Shown in pieces: positions 1 to 5,107 of a DNA stretch of 5,107 nucleotides. Position 1 is the stretch's first letter; every line of letters begins with the position of its first letter. The notes under the pieces are model-generated. The model saw nothing but the letters and a program-made list of their open reading frames with translations, did no database searches and was not told the origin of the DNA. This DNA comes from Candidatus Woesearchaeota archaeon. GTDB taxonomy: Archaea > Nanobdellota > Nanobdellia > Woesearchaeales > JAFCFN01. The stretch covers positions 1 to 5,107 of the forward strand of contig JAFCEI010000044.1 of the NCBI GenBank assembly GCA_017609245.1, given 5' to 3'. Made by a program: the position numbers and the translations under genes.

Positions 1-289
1 TAATTTGATTTGCGAAACTTTCTAGAGTTTCTTTTGGAATAAGATCTTCTACAAGATCTTTGTGAGTTGTGGCAATTAGCCCAGAAACATAATATTTGTT
101 ATCTACTTCCTTGAGTTCTAATCCAACAACAGAACACAATTTTTCTTTTTTCTCCTTCTTAGGGAAAGGTTTTGTATCATCATATCCCTTTTTGTTTAGC
201 CATGCATAATATAGACTTTTACCTTTTTTTTCTCCATACTGCTTAATAAATCTAGCATATATTTTCTTAAAGTCGGCATGTAATGGCAT
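1..289 (-). CDS. Probable prohead (capsid maturation) protease, N-terminal part; runs off the left edge
   Basis: Reading from the ATG at 289, 96 residues are open to the window edge with no stop. Residues 6-38 form a helical, basic segment with the pattern F-x(3)-YGEKKGKSLYYAWLNKKG, followed by a lysine-rich linker (39-50). A second part then begins, with a beta-strand-like stretch VVGLELKEVDNKYYVSG and 'IATTHKDLVEDLIPKETLE'. That second part resembles the opening of phage prohead proteases, where a 'G-x-(A/I)-ST-x(n)-D-x-x-x-D-x-I' strand and turn precede the catalytic His and Ser. Those catalytic residues would lie beyond the left edge, so activity cannot be judged. The position directly after the portal gene is the usual one for this protease in HK97-type viruses, and this weighs as much as the sequence. 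The start lies 6 bases after the portal stop with no clear Shine-Dalgarno sequence, suggesting translation coupled to the portal gene. It could instead be another head protein such as a scaffold-protease fusion. Confidence 0.6.
   Translation of the reverse strand, partial: MPLHADFKKIYARFIKQYGEKKGKSLYYAWLNKKGYDDTKPFPKKEKKEKLCSVVGLELKEVDNKYYVSGLIATTHKDLVEDLIPKETLESFANQI
41..60. repeat. 20-base perfect inverted repeat (8-base arms, 4-base loop)
   Basis: The octamer AAGATCTT occurs at 41-48 and again at 53-60, separated by CTAC. Each copy is itself a palindrome, so the pair is both a direct and an inverted repeat and can form a small hairpin. It lies inside the protease reading frame, where it encodes the repeated Lys/Glu-Asp-Leu of 'KDLVEDL'. 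I see no U-tract and assign no function; chance plus protein sequence is a sufficient explanation. Confidence 0.4.
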
Positions 290-295
290 TTTAAT

Positions 296-1750
296 CTAGG
301 GATTTATTTTCTTTCCACCAGCACTCACTTGATTTGCAAGTTGAGTCTGTTGTTTTGTTTTTGCTCGTAATTTTGCATCTGGTTCTTTTAATACGTTATC
401 GTTATTGTCCAGATTTTGCTTGAGCATTTTTGATTGTATCTCTTCATCCCTTTTCTTTTTCTCTTCTTGTGCCTTTTTAACTATTCGTGGGTCTATATTT
501 AAATATTTGCCAGCCGAATTCAAATCCCACAACCCAATGTTCAATAATTGTTCTGCGATTTGTACTTTTTGCATCTTTGTTTGAGTTTCTCTAACTTCAT
601 CCTGCAAATATCCTCTTCTGAATTCCATTTTAACTCCAAAATAAGGAATCCATAGGTTCTTGTTATAAACCGCTTCTAATTTGCTTTGCCAAACGCTTAT
701 TTTTCTCCAATATCCCGAATCTGCTAGTCCTCCAGAATCTCCTCTATTTGCTGCTTTGCCTATCAAAAAAGGAATACGACTTACAGGAATTCCATAAACC
801 ATTGCCAAAACGCTTGTCAAATATAATCCAAGATCTTTATTTTCCATTTGATCCTGAATTTTTGTAAGTTGCTCTATTTGAATATCTCCAGTAAACACCA
901 AATTCCCATGTTTATTCTGAATGCGCTTATATTTTCTTAAAACATCGATTAAATATTGGTGATTTTTGCTCCCAGCCAATTCTTTTGGTAAAATAAACAC
1001 ATTGTCTGGTTTTCCTCCATTTTCAAAAAAAGAAACATAATTCTGAGAAATAAGCCACAAAAGATAAACTTCTGCTAAAATGCATTCCATTGGAGGAAAT
1101 GGATATAATTTTCCATCCAAAGGCATTAGTTTAAAAGTTAAAATTTCGTCTTTTTCAAATATCTTGGAAGTGGTTCCTACTCGTTGAATGTATCCAGTAA
1201 TATCATATTGGTCGCTTTGAATGGTCATAGTTGATGCTGCAACGTGTCTTAATTTTCTTGGCAAAAGATCTTTTTTCTGTTCTTTGAATTTTTCAAATAA
1301 GACCGTTGATTTATATTCTAATTCTTTTGTTTCTCCAGCAACTTTCAGGGTATCAATGCATAATTCCTTTAATTGCGCATCTTGTATTTTCCCAAGCCAA
1401 TTATATCCTATACCACAAATCAATAAATCATAAATTGTTTCTTCTGCCACCTGAATTCCATTATTGTGCGCCCAAAACTTCTCTGCATTCAATACGTTTG
1501 CTCCTTTTTGGTCTTCATCTAATGGAGTAAAAGAAATACGATCGCTTAACATATCTGTTGCAATAACACTTAAAAATCCAATCATTGACGGAGATCTTCT
1601 TACCCACTTCATAAAGGTTTTAAATGATTGTGCTTCTGTAAATGGACTAAATGCAGAAAATCTTTGAATAAATTGAGAATTAATTAAAGGATATTCTTTT
1701 GTTGTTTGAAAAGAATTTGTATTTTTTAAATAATTATTTAGTTTCACCAT
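296..1750 (-). CDS. Portal protein (HK97/SPP1-type)
   Basis: This is the subunit (484 residues) of the ring that sits at one capsid vertex and serves as the DNA channel, the docking site for the terminase and later the head-tail joint. Length is normal for the family. Residues 51-75 (RSPSMIGFLSVIATDMLSD...) match the early helix in which portals read 'S-x(3)-aI-x-x-ia-d-vas'. Residues 106-121 (IYDLLICGIGYNWLGK) match the conserved 'l-l-x-GnaY' strand. Residues 217-255 hold the 'pP-x-x-x-ilA...Y...FFENGGKPD-x-vf-lP' block. Residues 316-345 (MVYGIPVSRIPF...) match the 'fgiP-x-x-llg' segment with the following 'sGy-x-r' helix. The C-terminal 60 residues are charged, Lys/Gln-rich and probably flexible. 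The ATG at 1750 overlaps the preceding gene by 17 bases, and a weak GGCGG sits 10 bases upstream. Its place between the terminase and the protease gene supports the call. Confidence 0.88.
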   Translation of the reverse strand: MVKLNNYLKNTNSFQTTKEYPLINSQFIQRFSAFSPFTEAQSFKTFMKWVRRSPSMIGFLSVIATDMLSDRISFTPLDEDQKGANVLNAEKFWAHNNGIQVAEETIYDLLICGIGYNWLGKIQDAQLKELCIDTLKVAGETKELEYKSTVLFEKFKEQKKDLLPRKLRHVAASTMTIQSDQYDITGYIQRVGTTSKIFEKDEILTFKLMPLDGKLYPFPPMECILAEVYLLWLISQNYVSFFENGGKPDNVFILPKELAGSKNHQYLIDVLRKYKRIQNKHGNLVFTGDIQIEQLTKIQDQMENKDLGLYLTSVLAMVYGIPVSRIPFLIGKAANRGDSGGLADSGYWRKISVWQSKLEAVYNKNLWIPYFGVKMEFRRGYLQDEVRETQTKMQKVQIAEQLLNIGLWDLNSAGKYLNIDPRIVKKAQEEKKKRDEEIQSKMLKQNLDNNDNVLKEPDAKLRAKTKQQTQLANQVSAGGKKINP

Positions 1751-2141
1751 GATGTCTTAACCGCCAAACATATTCTGGAATCTGAACTATCATAATCCCT
1801 TCGGCTATAACCGTCCAAATCGTAAATGGCACATGAAACAGTATATGCATTGCGAATGCAAGTACAACCCCTTCCGTTATCACGTCAAAAAGCCAATTTG
1901 TCAGGTCTTTTTTTGCCTTTTTGAGATCACTATTCTTGAAAGTGCGTTGTATTTTTTGCAATTGGGTATTTGTATATCTTTTTATCGCACTTTTGGCTTT
2001 CGATATTCTACACAGTACCTTATGCTCAGCTGAGTATTTATAACTTGTGGTCGGTGAATTCTCTACCTTAACAAATTTTGCCTTTGGTTTCTCAATCTTT
2101 GACAAAGTTTGCCTTATTTCTGAATGGTTTAATGGCTTCAT
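1734..2141 (-). CDS. Small basic membrane protein of unknown function
   Basis: I do not recognise a family. From the ATG at 2141 the product is 135 residues. Residues 1-80 are strongly basic and hydrophilic (many Lys/Arg, e.g. the run around 'KSAIKRYTNTQLQKIQRTFK'). Residues 84-127 are hydrophobic (WLFDVITEGVVLAFAMHILF then VPFTIWTVIAEGIMIVQIPE) and long enough for one long or two short membrane helices. The tail 'RLRHHGETK' is basic. With basic ends on both sides, a hairpin with both termini in the cytoplasm is the simplest topology. The start is uncertain: the frame is open to an ATG pair at 2192/2189, which would overlap the previous gene by about 100 bases. A TTG at 2105 with AAGG upstream would overlap by only 14 bases. 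None has a strong ribosome site. A holin-like role or a membrane anchor for assembly is possible, but nothing in the sequence proves either. Confidence 0.68.
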   Translation of the reverse strand: MKPLNHSEIRQTLSKIEKPKAKFVKVENSPTTSYKYSAEHKVLCRISKAKSAIKRYTNTQLQKIQRTFKNSDLKKAKKDLTNWLFDVITEGVVLAFAMHILFHVPFTIWTVIAEGIMIVQIPEYVWRLRHHGETK

Positions 2142-2511
2142 AGTCTTTTCTGATAATCGGTTTAGATAGGTATTCTTTCTCAAAAGCATCAATTTCTTCT
2201 TCGGTTACGTGATATGCCTTAGTATCTAATAGCTGTTTTTTTAAGCCATAAGCATTAGTTAAACTGTTTATTGCTTGCATTTTCATCAAAGCATACTCAT
2301 AGCCTAATAATTCCTTGGTCTTTTTACAGCCATCTATTTTTTCTTCTATTTTACCAGAATTCAACTGTTCTGTAATCATATTTGCTCTTGCAGCGTAATA
2401 TCTACCGTTATACAGGTTTCTAATGTAATCAAGCTTCTGTTGCGTTACTTGAAGTTGTAAGCCATAGGCTCTTTCTTTTAATGATTGTTTTTTATTACGT
2501 ACCTTCGACAT
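2092..2511 (-). CDS. Hypothetical helical protein between terminase and portal genes
   Basis: I do not recognise this 139-residue protein. It is highly charged and looks almost entirely helical, with two long predicted helices (about residues 8-50 and 53-97) and an acidic 'VTEEEIDAFEKEYL' segment at 102-115 before a basic tail. There is one cysteine (62) and no membrane segment or signal peptide. The ATG at 2511 is preceded by GGTGG with a 7-base spacer, a good ribosome site, and overlaps the end of the cysteine-cluster gene by 17 bases. Its position within the packaging operon suggests a virion or packaging accessory role, but this is inference from location only. Confidence 0.72.
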   Translation of the reverse strand: MSKVRNKKQSLKERAYGLQLQVTQQKLDYIRNLYNGRYYAARANMITEQLNSGKIEEKIDGCKKTKELLGYEYALMKMQAINSLTNAYGLKKQLLDTKAYHVTEEEIDAFEKEYLSKPIIRKDYEAIKPFRNKANFVKD

Positions 2512-2956
2512 CTTCTAACCACCGTTTGTATCTAAACAAACAATTTGGAGTTACTTTAAATTTAGTAGGTTTGTTTTTTATATTTTCATAAGTTAATTGT
2601 TTGCACATCTGAGGCTTATTATCTGGATGCCCCATACATTTATTATCTTTCAATAACTTGCAAGGGTGAATATACATTACTTGTCCTTGCGAAGCAATTA
2701 CTCTTTCTCGTTTAAATCTTAATGTGTTTCTTGTGCATAATACATCATGCAACCTATAATACCATAATTCATCTAAAGACAAAGGTCTCTTTAAAATGAT
2801 TTTGATGTACGCCCCTCTCTTTTTTAGTTCTTGCGGATCAATATCCAAGTAAATAATCTTACAACATTCCGCATTGCAATATTTGTGCCACTGTAAACAG
2901 CTATTACATGTCTTTGCAGCCATAAGTCTTTCTTTATCTTCTTCTGAAAATATCAT
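2495..2956 (-). CDS. YkgJ-type cysteine-cluster protein (putative Zn/Fe-chelating)
   Basis: The 153-residue product contains ten cysteines in the arrangement of the YkgJ (CxxCxxCC, 'zinc- or iron-chelating') family. An N-terminal C17-x-x-C20-x(6)-C27-x(3)-C31-C32 cluster with H24 between is followed by C74 and then a C-terminal group C99-x(7)-C107-x(10)-C118. The spacing 'HPCKLLKDNKCMGHPDNKPQMCKQ' corresponds to the family's 'C-x-f-L-x(n)-C-x-i-Y-x-x-RP-x-x-C-r', with HPDNKPQMC in place of the usual Y-x-x-RP-x-x-C; C139 is extra. The family is presumed to bind a metal ion or iron-sulfur cluster; its biochemical role is generally unknown. The ATG at 2956 overlaps the TGA of the terminase gene as ATGA, typical of coupled translation; no good Shine-Dalgarno sequence is present. 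Finding this family between TerL and portal is unusual. Confidence 0.8.
   Translation of the reverse strand: MIFSEEDKERLMAAKTCNSCLQWHKYCNAECCKIIYLDIDPQELKKRGAYIKIILKRPLSLDELWYYRLHDVLCTRNTLRFKRERVIASQGQVMYIHPCKLLKDNKCMGHPDNKPQMCKQLTYENIKNKPTKFKVTPNCLFRYKRWLEDVEGT
2519..2523 (-). promoter_or_regulatory. Ribosome binding site of the helical hypothetical gene
   Basis: GGTGG on the minus strand lies 7 bases before the ATG at 2511, inside the end of the cysteine-cluster gene. It fits the GGTG part of the anti-Shine-Dalgarno complement and supports this start. Confidence 0.45.
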
Positions 2957-4440
2957 ATTATCACTGCTGTTACGGGTGGTGTTTCTGGTTGAATTATTAA
3001 ACTACAAACACCCGCAATTGCGTCTGGAAAATCATCACGATCCCTTTCATTTTGGTGATGAACTTGTAAATTTCCTCTTACAGATTTTTTAAACCGAAGC
3101 ATGCTCAATTGCTTATCGCATTCTTTTATGTATGGCATTTTAATCCGTCTTTGTTCTGCCAACAGTTTAAATAGCGTATAAATTCGTGATTTATTTTGCA
3201 AGGAAAACTCAACAGGCATTGCTTGAATACCCAATTGCTGTACTCTGTTTACAAAATCTTCCAATCCCTTTCCAACACCCGTATTATCCCAACCAACCAT
3301 TGCAATATTTTTTATACCCACAGAAGAAATTAATTGACGCAAATCAACGTCAATTATATCCGAATACGAAGTATTTTGGTTATATTCTTTCATTTCAATT
3401 ATCCGTACTGAGTCCGCCCAATCTCTGTCACTCCCATGCACTGGCATTGCAGTAATTCTTACTGTTCTATCCTGAGATTTAGCCCAGTCAAAGAAAATAT
3501 ACAACGGAGCCGTTAATATGCTCGGAATTGCATTATTTAGGGTTTCATCTTGCATATTTTTTCGTTCTGCAAGTGTTAAAAATCCTCCTTCTGGAGAAGT
3601 AAACTCAGCCAAAAGCGTAGAATCAATCTGTTCTCTTGTCAAATTTGCTGCCAATCTATCAAATTCTTCTTGCGTATTCGTTGGACAGTCCAGAAAATTA
3701 AACTTATATCGAGAAAAAATAGGATCATTCCATTGATCCCAAAATATTCCTTGTTGTCCGTTTGGGTTGCTAAAAATTACAATTTGTCCCTTTGTAGTGT
3801 AGGTTCTTGGCTGTAGAATCTGATTATAAAAATACTCTCCATTTTCAAAGAATGCTTCTTCGTCTACCAACGCCATATCTGCTGCGTATCCTAACGCTGC
3901 TTCTGTGGCAGGAACACAAATAATTCTGCTCTGAGGCAATTCAACTTTTTTTCCATCCTTTATTTCATAATGATTGAAATAGATTTCCATTTTTGTTTCT
4001 GTGCTTGCGTCATAATCCAATGTGGATGTTTGCAAGAAACTTCTTATTTGCCTTAACAGATCTTTTGACTGTGGCAGGGTTTTAGAAACCATAATTACAG
4101 TCTTTCCAGGGTTTTGTAACGCATAAATTAGTGCTTTAACACACAAAGTAATTGATTTTCCTATCTGATTTGCGGCAGCAAAAAGAATTCTTTTATTCGT
4201 GTCATTGATAATGAGGTCCTGATAAGGATACAATTTAAACCGCTTTTTGGGATGTTTTGGATCTCTAAAGAACGCATAGGCATAAATTGTGTAGTCTTTT
4301 AACAGAGTTAAAGCCCATTCTTCTATGTCCTTATCTCCACAATCCACTAAATCTTCTTTTTCAACTAGATCCCACAGTTCGTACTTCTTCGCTGTTTCTC
4401 TTTCCATTTGTTGGGATACACCGCAAACTACAGGTAACAT
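2953..4440 (-). CDS. terL: Terminase large subunit (ATPase-nuclease packaging motor)
   Basis: This 495-residue protein is the motor that cuts concatemeric viral DNA and pumps it into the procapsid through the portal. All expected motifs are visible. Residues 67-79 (FKLYPYQDLIIND) are the adenine-binding/Q-type segment before the ATPase. Residues 89-96 (AANQIGKS) are Walker A. Residues 187-195 (ADMALVDEE) are Walker B with D193 and catalytic E194. Residues 220-228 (IVIFSNPNG) are the coupling motif III. The RNase H-like nuclease domain begins about residue 312 with 'YIFFDWAKSQDRT' (D318, D324), continues with 'IAMVGWDNTGVGKGL' (D385) and ends with 'DRDDFPDAIAG' (D470, D473), giving the acidic metal-binding set. 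Length is typical. The ATG overlaps the upstream TGA as TGATG. An AAGGAA lies 12 bases upstream, rather far, so coupling is likely. An internal ATG at 4407 is a possible alternative start with no better ribosome site. Confidence 0.95.
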   Translation of the reverse strand: MLPVVCGVSQQMERETAKKYELWDLVEKEDLVDCGDKDIEEWALTLLKDYTIYAYAFFRDPKHPKKRFKLYPYQDLIINDTNKRILFAAANQIGKSITLCVKALIYALQNPGKTVIMVSKTLPQSKDLLRQIRSFLQTSTLDYDASTETKMEIYFNHYEIKDGKKVELPQSRIICVPATEAALGYAADMALVDEEAFFENGEYFYNQILQPRTYTTKGQIVIFSNPNGQQGIFWDQWNDPIFSRYKFNFLDCPTNTQEEFDRLAANLTREQIDSTLLAEFTSPEGGFLTLAERKNMQDETLNNAIPSILTAPLYIFFDWAKSQDRTVRITAMPVHGSDRDWADSVRIIEMKEYNQNTSYSDIIDVDLRQLISSVGIKNIAMVGWDNTGVGKGLEDFVNRVQQLGIQAMPVEFSLQNKSRIYTLFKLLAEQRRIKMPYIKECDKQLSMLRFKKSVRGNLQVHHQNERDRDDFPDAIAGVCSLIIQPETPPVTAVII

Positions 4441-4790
4441 CAGAGTGTAATATTCCTTAATTTTGTAGAAATGTCGCTGTGTGTTACGATATGAACATTC
4501 ATGTTTGTATGTTTGTCGCCGTACATTTCCTTATGCATTTTGTCTAATAAGTTATTCAGAACCTCTACCCACTTTCTGGTAGATTCGGTAATATACCCTT
4601 TGTCCTTCCATTCCTCTTCTAATTTTACATCAACGTAGAGTTTTAATTTAGCAGCCAATTCTTTCTGAACGTCTAATGGCATATTCATACTATCTTTGAG
4701 TTCCTGTAAATTGATCTGTTTTTTATTTTTTCTAATAGGAACTTTAAGATCATTTATTTTTTCTAGCTGCTTAATATCTAATTCTTCCAT
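4440..4790 (-). CDS. Candidate terminase small subunit
   Basis: The call rests mainly on position directly in front of terL, which it overlaps as TGATG, plus size and shape. From the ATG at 4790 the product is 116 residues: a basic N-terminus (1-30), a mostly helical middle (38-91, with 'VQKELAAKLKLYVDVKLEEE' and 'TRKWVEVLNNLLDKMHKEMY') and a short C-terminal strand-like segment 'MNVHIVTHSDISTKLRNI'. Small terminase subunits have a helical oligomerisation core followed by a beta strand that joins a barrel in the ring, so this fits. What is missing is a recognisable N-terminal helix-turn-helix DNA-binding domain. The frame is open further upstream to an ATG at 4814. I prefer 4790 because GAGGA stands 5 bases before it and it begins 1 base after the stop of the preceding gene. 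It may instead be an unrelated accessory protein. Confidence 0.62.
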   Translation of the reverse strand: MEELDIKQLEKINDLKVPIRKNKKQINLQELKDSMNMPLDVQKELAAKLKLYVDVKLEEEWKDKGYITESTRKWVEVLNNLLDKMHKEMYGDKHTNMNVHIVTHSDISTKLRNITL

Positions 4791-4791
4791 T

Positions 4792-4959
4792 TTAGTCCTC
4801 ATAGAGTATAACACATTTCTTTCCTGCTTTATCTATGTCTATTGTTGGTTTTAAAGGTTGCCCTTTTTCCCACCCCATTTCATCTATAATTGCAGAATCA
4901 AGATAGAGACTGTATCTCTTGCTTCCTGATTTTCTCGTTACTACTTGTAATTTTGGCAT
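4792..4959 (-). CDS. Short AbrB/SpoVT-like (swapped-hairpin) protein
   Basis: A 55-residue protein starts at the ATG at 4959 and ends at the TAA at 4792-4794. It begins MPKLQVVTRKSGSKRYSLYL and continues with 'DSAIIDEMGWEKGQPLKPTI' and a final strand 'KKCVILYED'. This is the plan of the AbrB/MazE/SpoVT swapped-hairpin fold: first strand, loop, 'Y-S-L-Y-L-x-x-x-I-I-D-x-M-G-W-x-x-G' in place of the canonical 't-I-P-k-x-i-r-x-x-l-g-l-x-x-G-d', then a last beta strand. Members form dimers that usually bind DNA. The usual Pro after the strand is Asp here. It has the strongest ribosome site in the window (AAAGGAGGTG, 8-base spacer) and its first 62 bases overlap the end of the upstream gene. The stop is 1 base before the next ATG. 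It could act as a transcription regulator of the late operon, an antitoxin-like protein without a toxin, or a partner of the packaging complex. Confidence 0.75.
   Translation of the reverse strand: MPKLQVVTRKSGSKRYSLYLDSAIIDEMGWEKGQPLKPTIDIDKAGKKCVILYED
4796..4800 (-). promoter_or_regulatory. Ribosome binding site of the candidate terminase small subunit
   Basis: GAGGA on the minus strand stands 5 bases before the ATG at 4790 and overlaps the last codons of the AbrB-like gene. It supports 4790 over the in-frame ATG at 4814. Confidence 0.6.
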
Positions 4960-5107
4960 GATTTAAACACCTCCTTTGCTTTTCAAACCATTTCAATATT
5001 TGTTGCGACATATCTTCTCGATCTTCGCACCAAACAAAGTCAACATTATATTTTTGTTCTATAGTTTTAAGTATTTTGGCTATCACTTTTGGTTTGCACT
5101 TCAAAAG
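4898..5107 (-). CDS. C-terminal end of a probable ERCC4-type nuclease; runs off the right edge
   Basis: Sixty-nine residues are visible, open through the right edge, so the gene's start lies outside; the TTG near the edge need not be the true start. The segment 'KPKVIAKILKTIEQKYNVDF' followed by 'VWCEDREDMSQQILKWFEKQ' matches the last helix, strand and helix of the ERCC4 (XPF/Hef/Mus81) nuclease fold, where a helix contacting the active site is followed by 'y-x-v-p-v-i-f-x-x-d-r-e-e-t-a-x-x-i-x-x-l'. The catalytic 'V/E-R-K-x-x-D' motif would lie to the right, so catalysis cannot be checked. ERCC4 enzymes cut branched DNA; in a virus this could resolve replication or recombination intermediates before packaging. 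The last 21 residues are polar, overlap the start of the AbrB-like gene and contain its ribosome site. A different small alpha/beta protein remains possible. Confidence 0.58.
   Translation of the reverse strand, partial: LLKCKPKVIAKILKTIEQKYNVDFVWCEDREDMSQQILKWFEKQRRCLNHAKITSSNEKIRKQEIQSLS
4968..4977 (-). promoter_or_regulatory. Strong Shine-Dalgarno sequence of the AbrB-like gene
   Basis: On the minus strand the sequence is AAAGGAGGTG, nearly the full complement of the 16S rRNA 3' end, 8 bases before the ATG at 4959. It lies inside the reading frame of the upstream nuclease-like gene, where it encodes Lys/Gln-Arg-Arg-Cys. It decides the start of the 55-residue gene and suggests that this small protein is made at a higher level than its neighbours. 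Confidence 0.85.

Noticed and set aside
41..60. Inverted repeat AAGATCTT-CTAC-AAGATCTT as a transcription terminator or operator
   Set aside because: It sits inside an open reading frame, is AT-rich, has no T-run on either side, and the coding sequence for a repeated Asp-Leu explains it.
1221..1667. Three overlapping plus-strand open frames of 67-74 codons
   Set aside because: They are antisense to the portal gene, overlap one another in different frames and resemble no known protein.
1833..2033. Plus-strand frame of 66 codons with cysteines and hydrophobic residues
   Set aside because: It is the antisense image of the membrane-protein gene; hydrophobic character on one strand is expected to be mirrored. 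No ribosome site.
2874..3092. Plus-strand frame of 72 codons spanning the terL/cysteine-cluster junction
   Set aside because: Antisense to two well-supported genes joined by an ATGA overlap; leucine/serine-rich with no domain.
3186..3455. Plus-strand open frame of 89 codons
   Set aside because: It lies entirely antisense to the nuclease-domain half of terL, has no recognisable domain or good ribosome site, and its composition is what the reverse of a real gene would give.
3518..3736. Plus-strand frame of 72 codons
   Set aside because: Antisense to the terL linker between ATPase and nuclease domains; no supporting signal.
4440..4814. Longer form of the small terminase candidate starting at 4814
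   Set aside because: The extra 8 residues overlap the AbrB-like gene, and the ATG at 4790 has GAGGA at a suitable distance and follows the preceding stop by 1 base.
4792..4959. Toxin-antitoxin module, because AbrB/MazE-like proteins are often antitoxins
   Set aside because: No toxin-like gene (MazF, VapC, Doc type) lies next to it; the following gene is tied to terL and does not look like a toxin.

Overview
The window is a compact, AT-rich block of genes, all on the minus strand, from the DNA-packaging and head-morphogenesis region of a tailed double-stranded DNA virus (Caudoviricetes) or a prophage of one. The large terminase subunit and the portal protein, identified from their motifs, are the basis for this. 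In transcription order (right to left) I read: the C-terminal end of a probable ERCC4-type nuclease (runs off the right edge), a 55-residue AbrB/SpoVT-like protein, a small helical protein in the position of a terminase small subunit, the terminase large subunit, a YkgJ-type cysteine-cluster protein, an unrecognised helical protein, a basic membrane protein, the portal protein, and the N-terminal third or so of a probable prohead protease (runs off the left edge).

No non-coding stretch is longer than a few bases. Most junctions are overlaps (TGATG between the small and large terminase genes, ATGA between the large terminase and cysteine-cluster genes, 17 to 62 bases elsewhere). The block therefore looks like the inside of one long late operon, read from a promoter outside the window to the right. 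I see no promoter, terminator, tRNA, IS element, CRISPR array or integration site.

Functionally, the terminase subunits would recognise and cut concatemeric viral DNA and pump it through the portal ring into a procapsid matured by the protease. That is standard HK97-type order (TerS, TerL, portal, protease, then presumably the capsid gene beyond the left edge). What departs from the standard plan is the three-gene insert between TerL and portal (cysteine-cluster protein, helical protein, membrane protein), the AbrB-like protein in front of TerS, and the ERCC4-type nuclease upstream.

The host is not settled. ERCC4 nuclease and an AbrB-like protein with a 'GWEKG' hairpin motif would fit an archaeal virus, but both also occur in bacteria and their phages. 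Strong Shine-Dalgarno sequences at some genes fit either domain. There are no host marker genes in the window.
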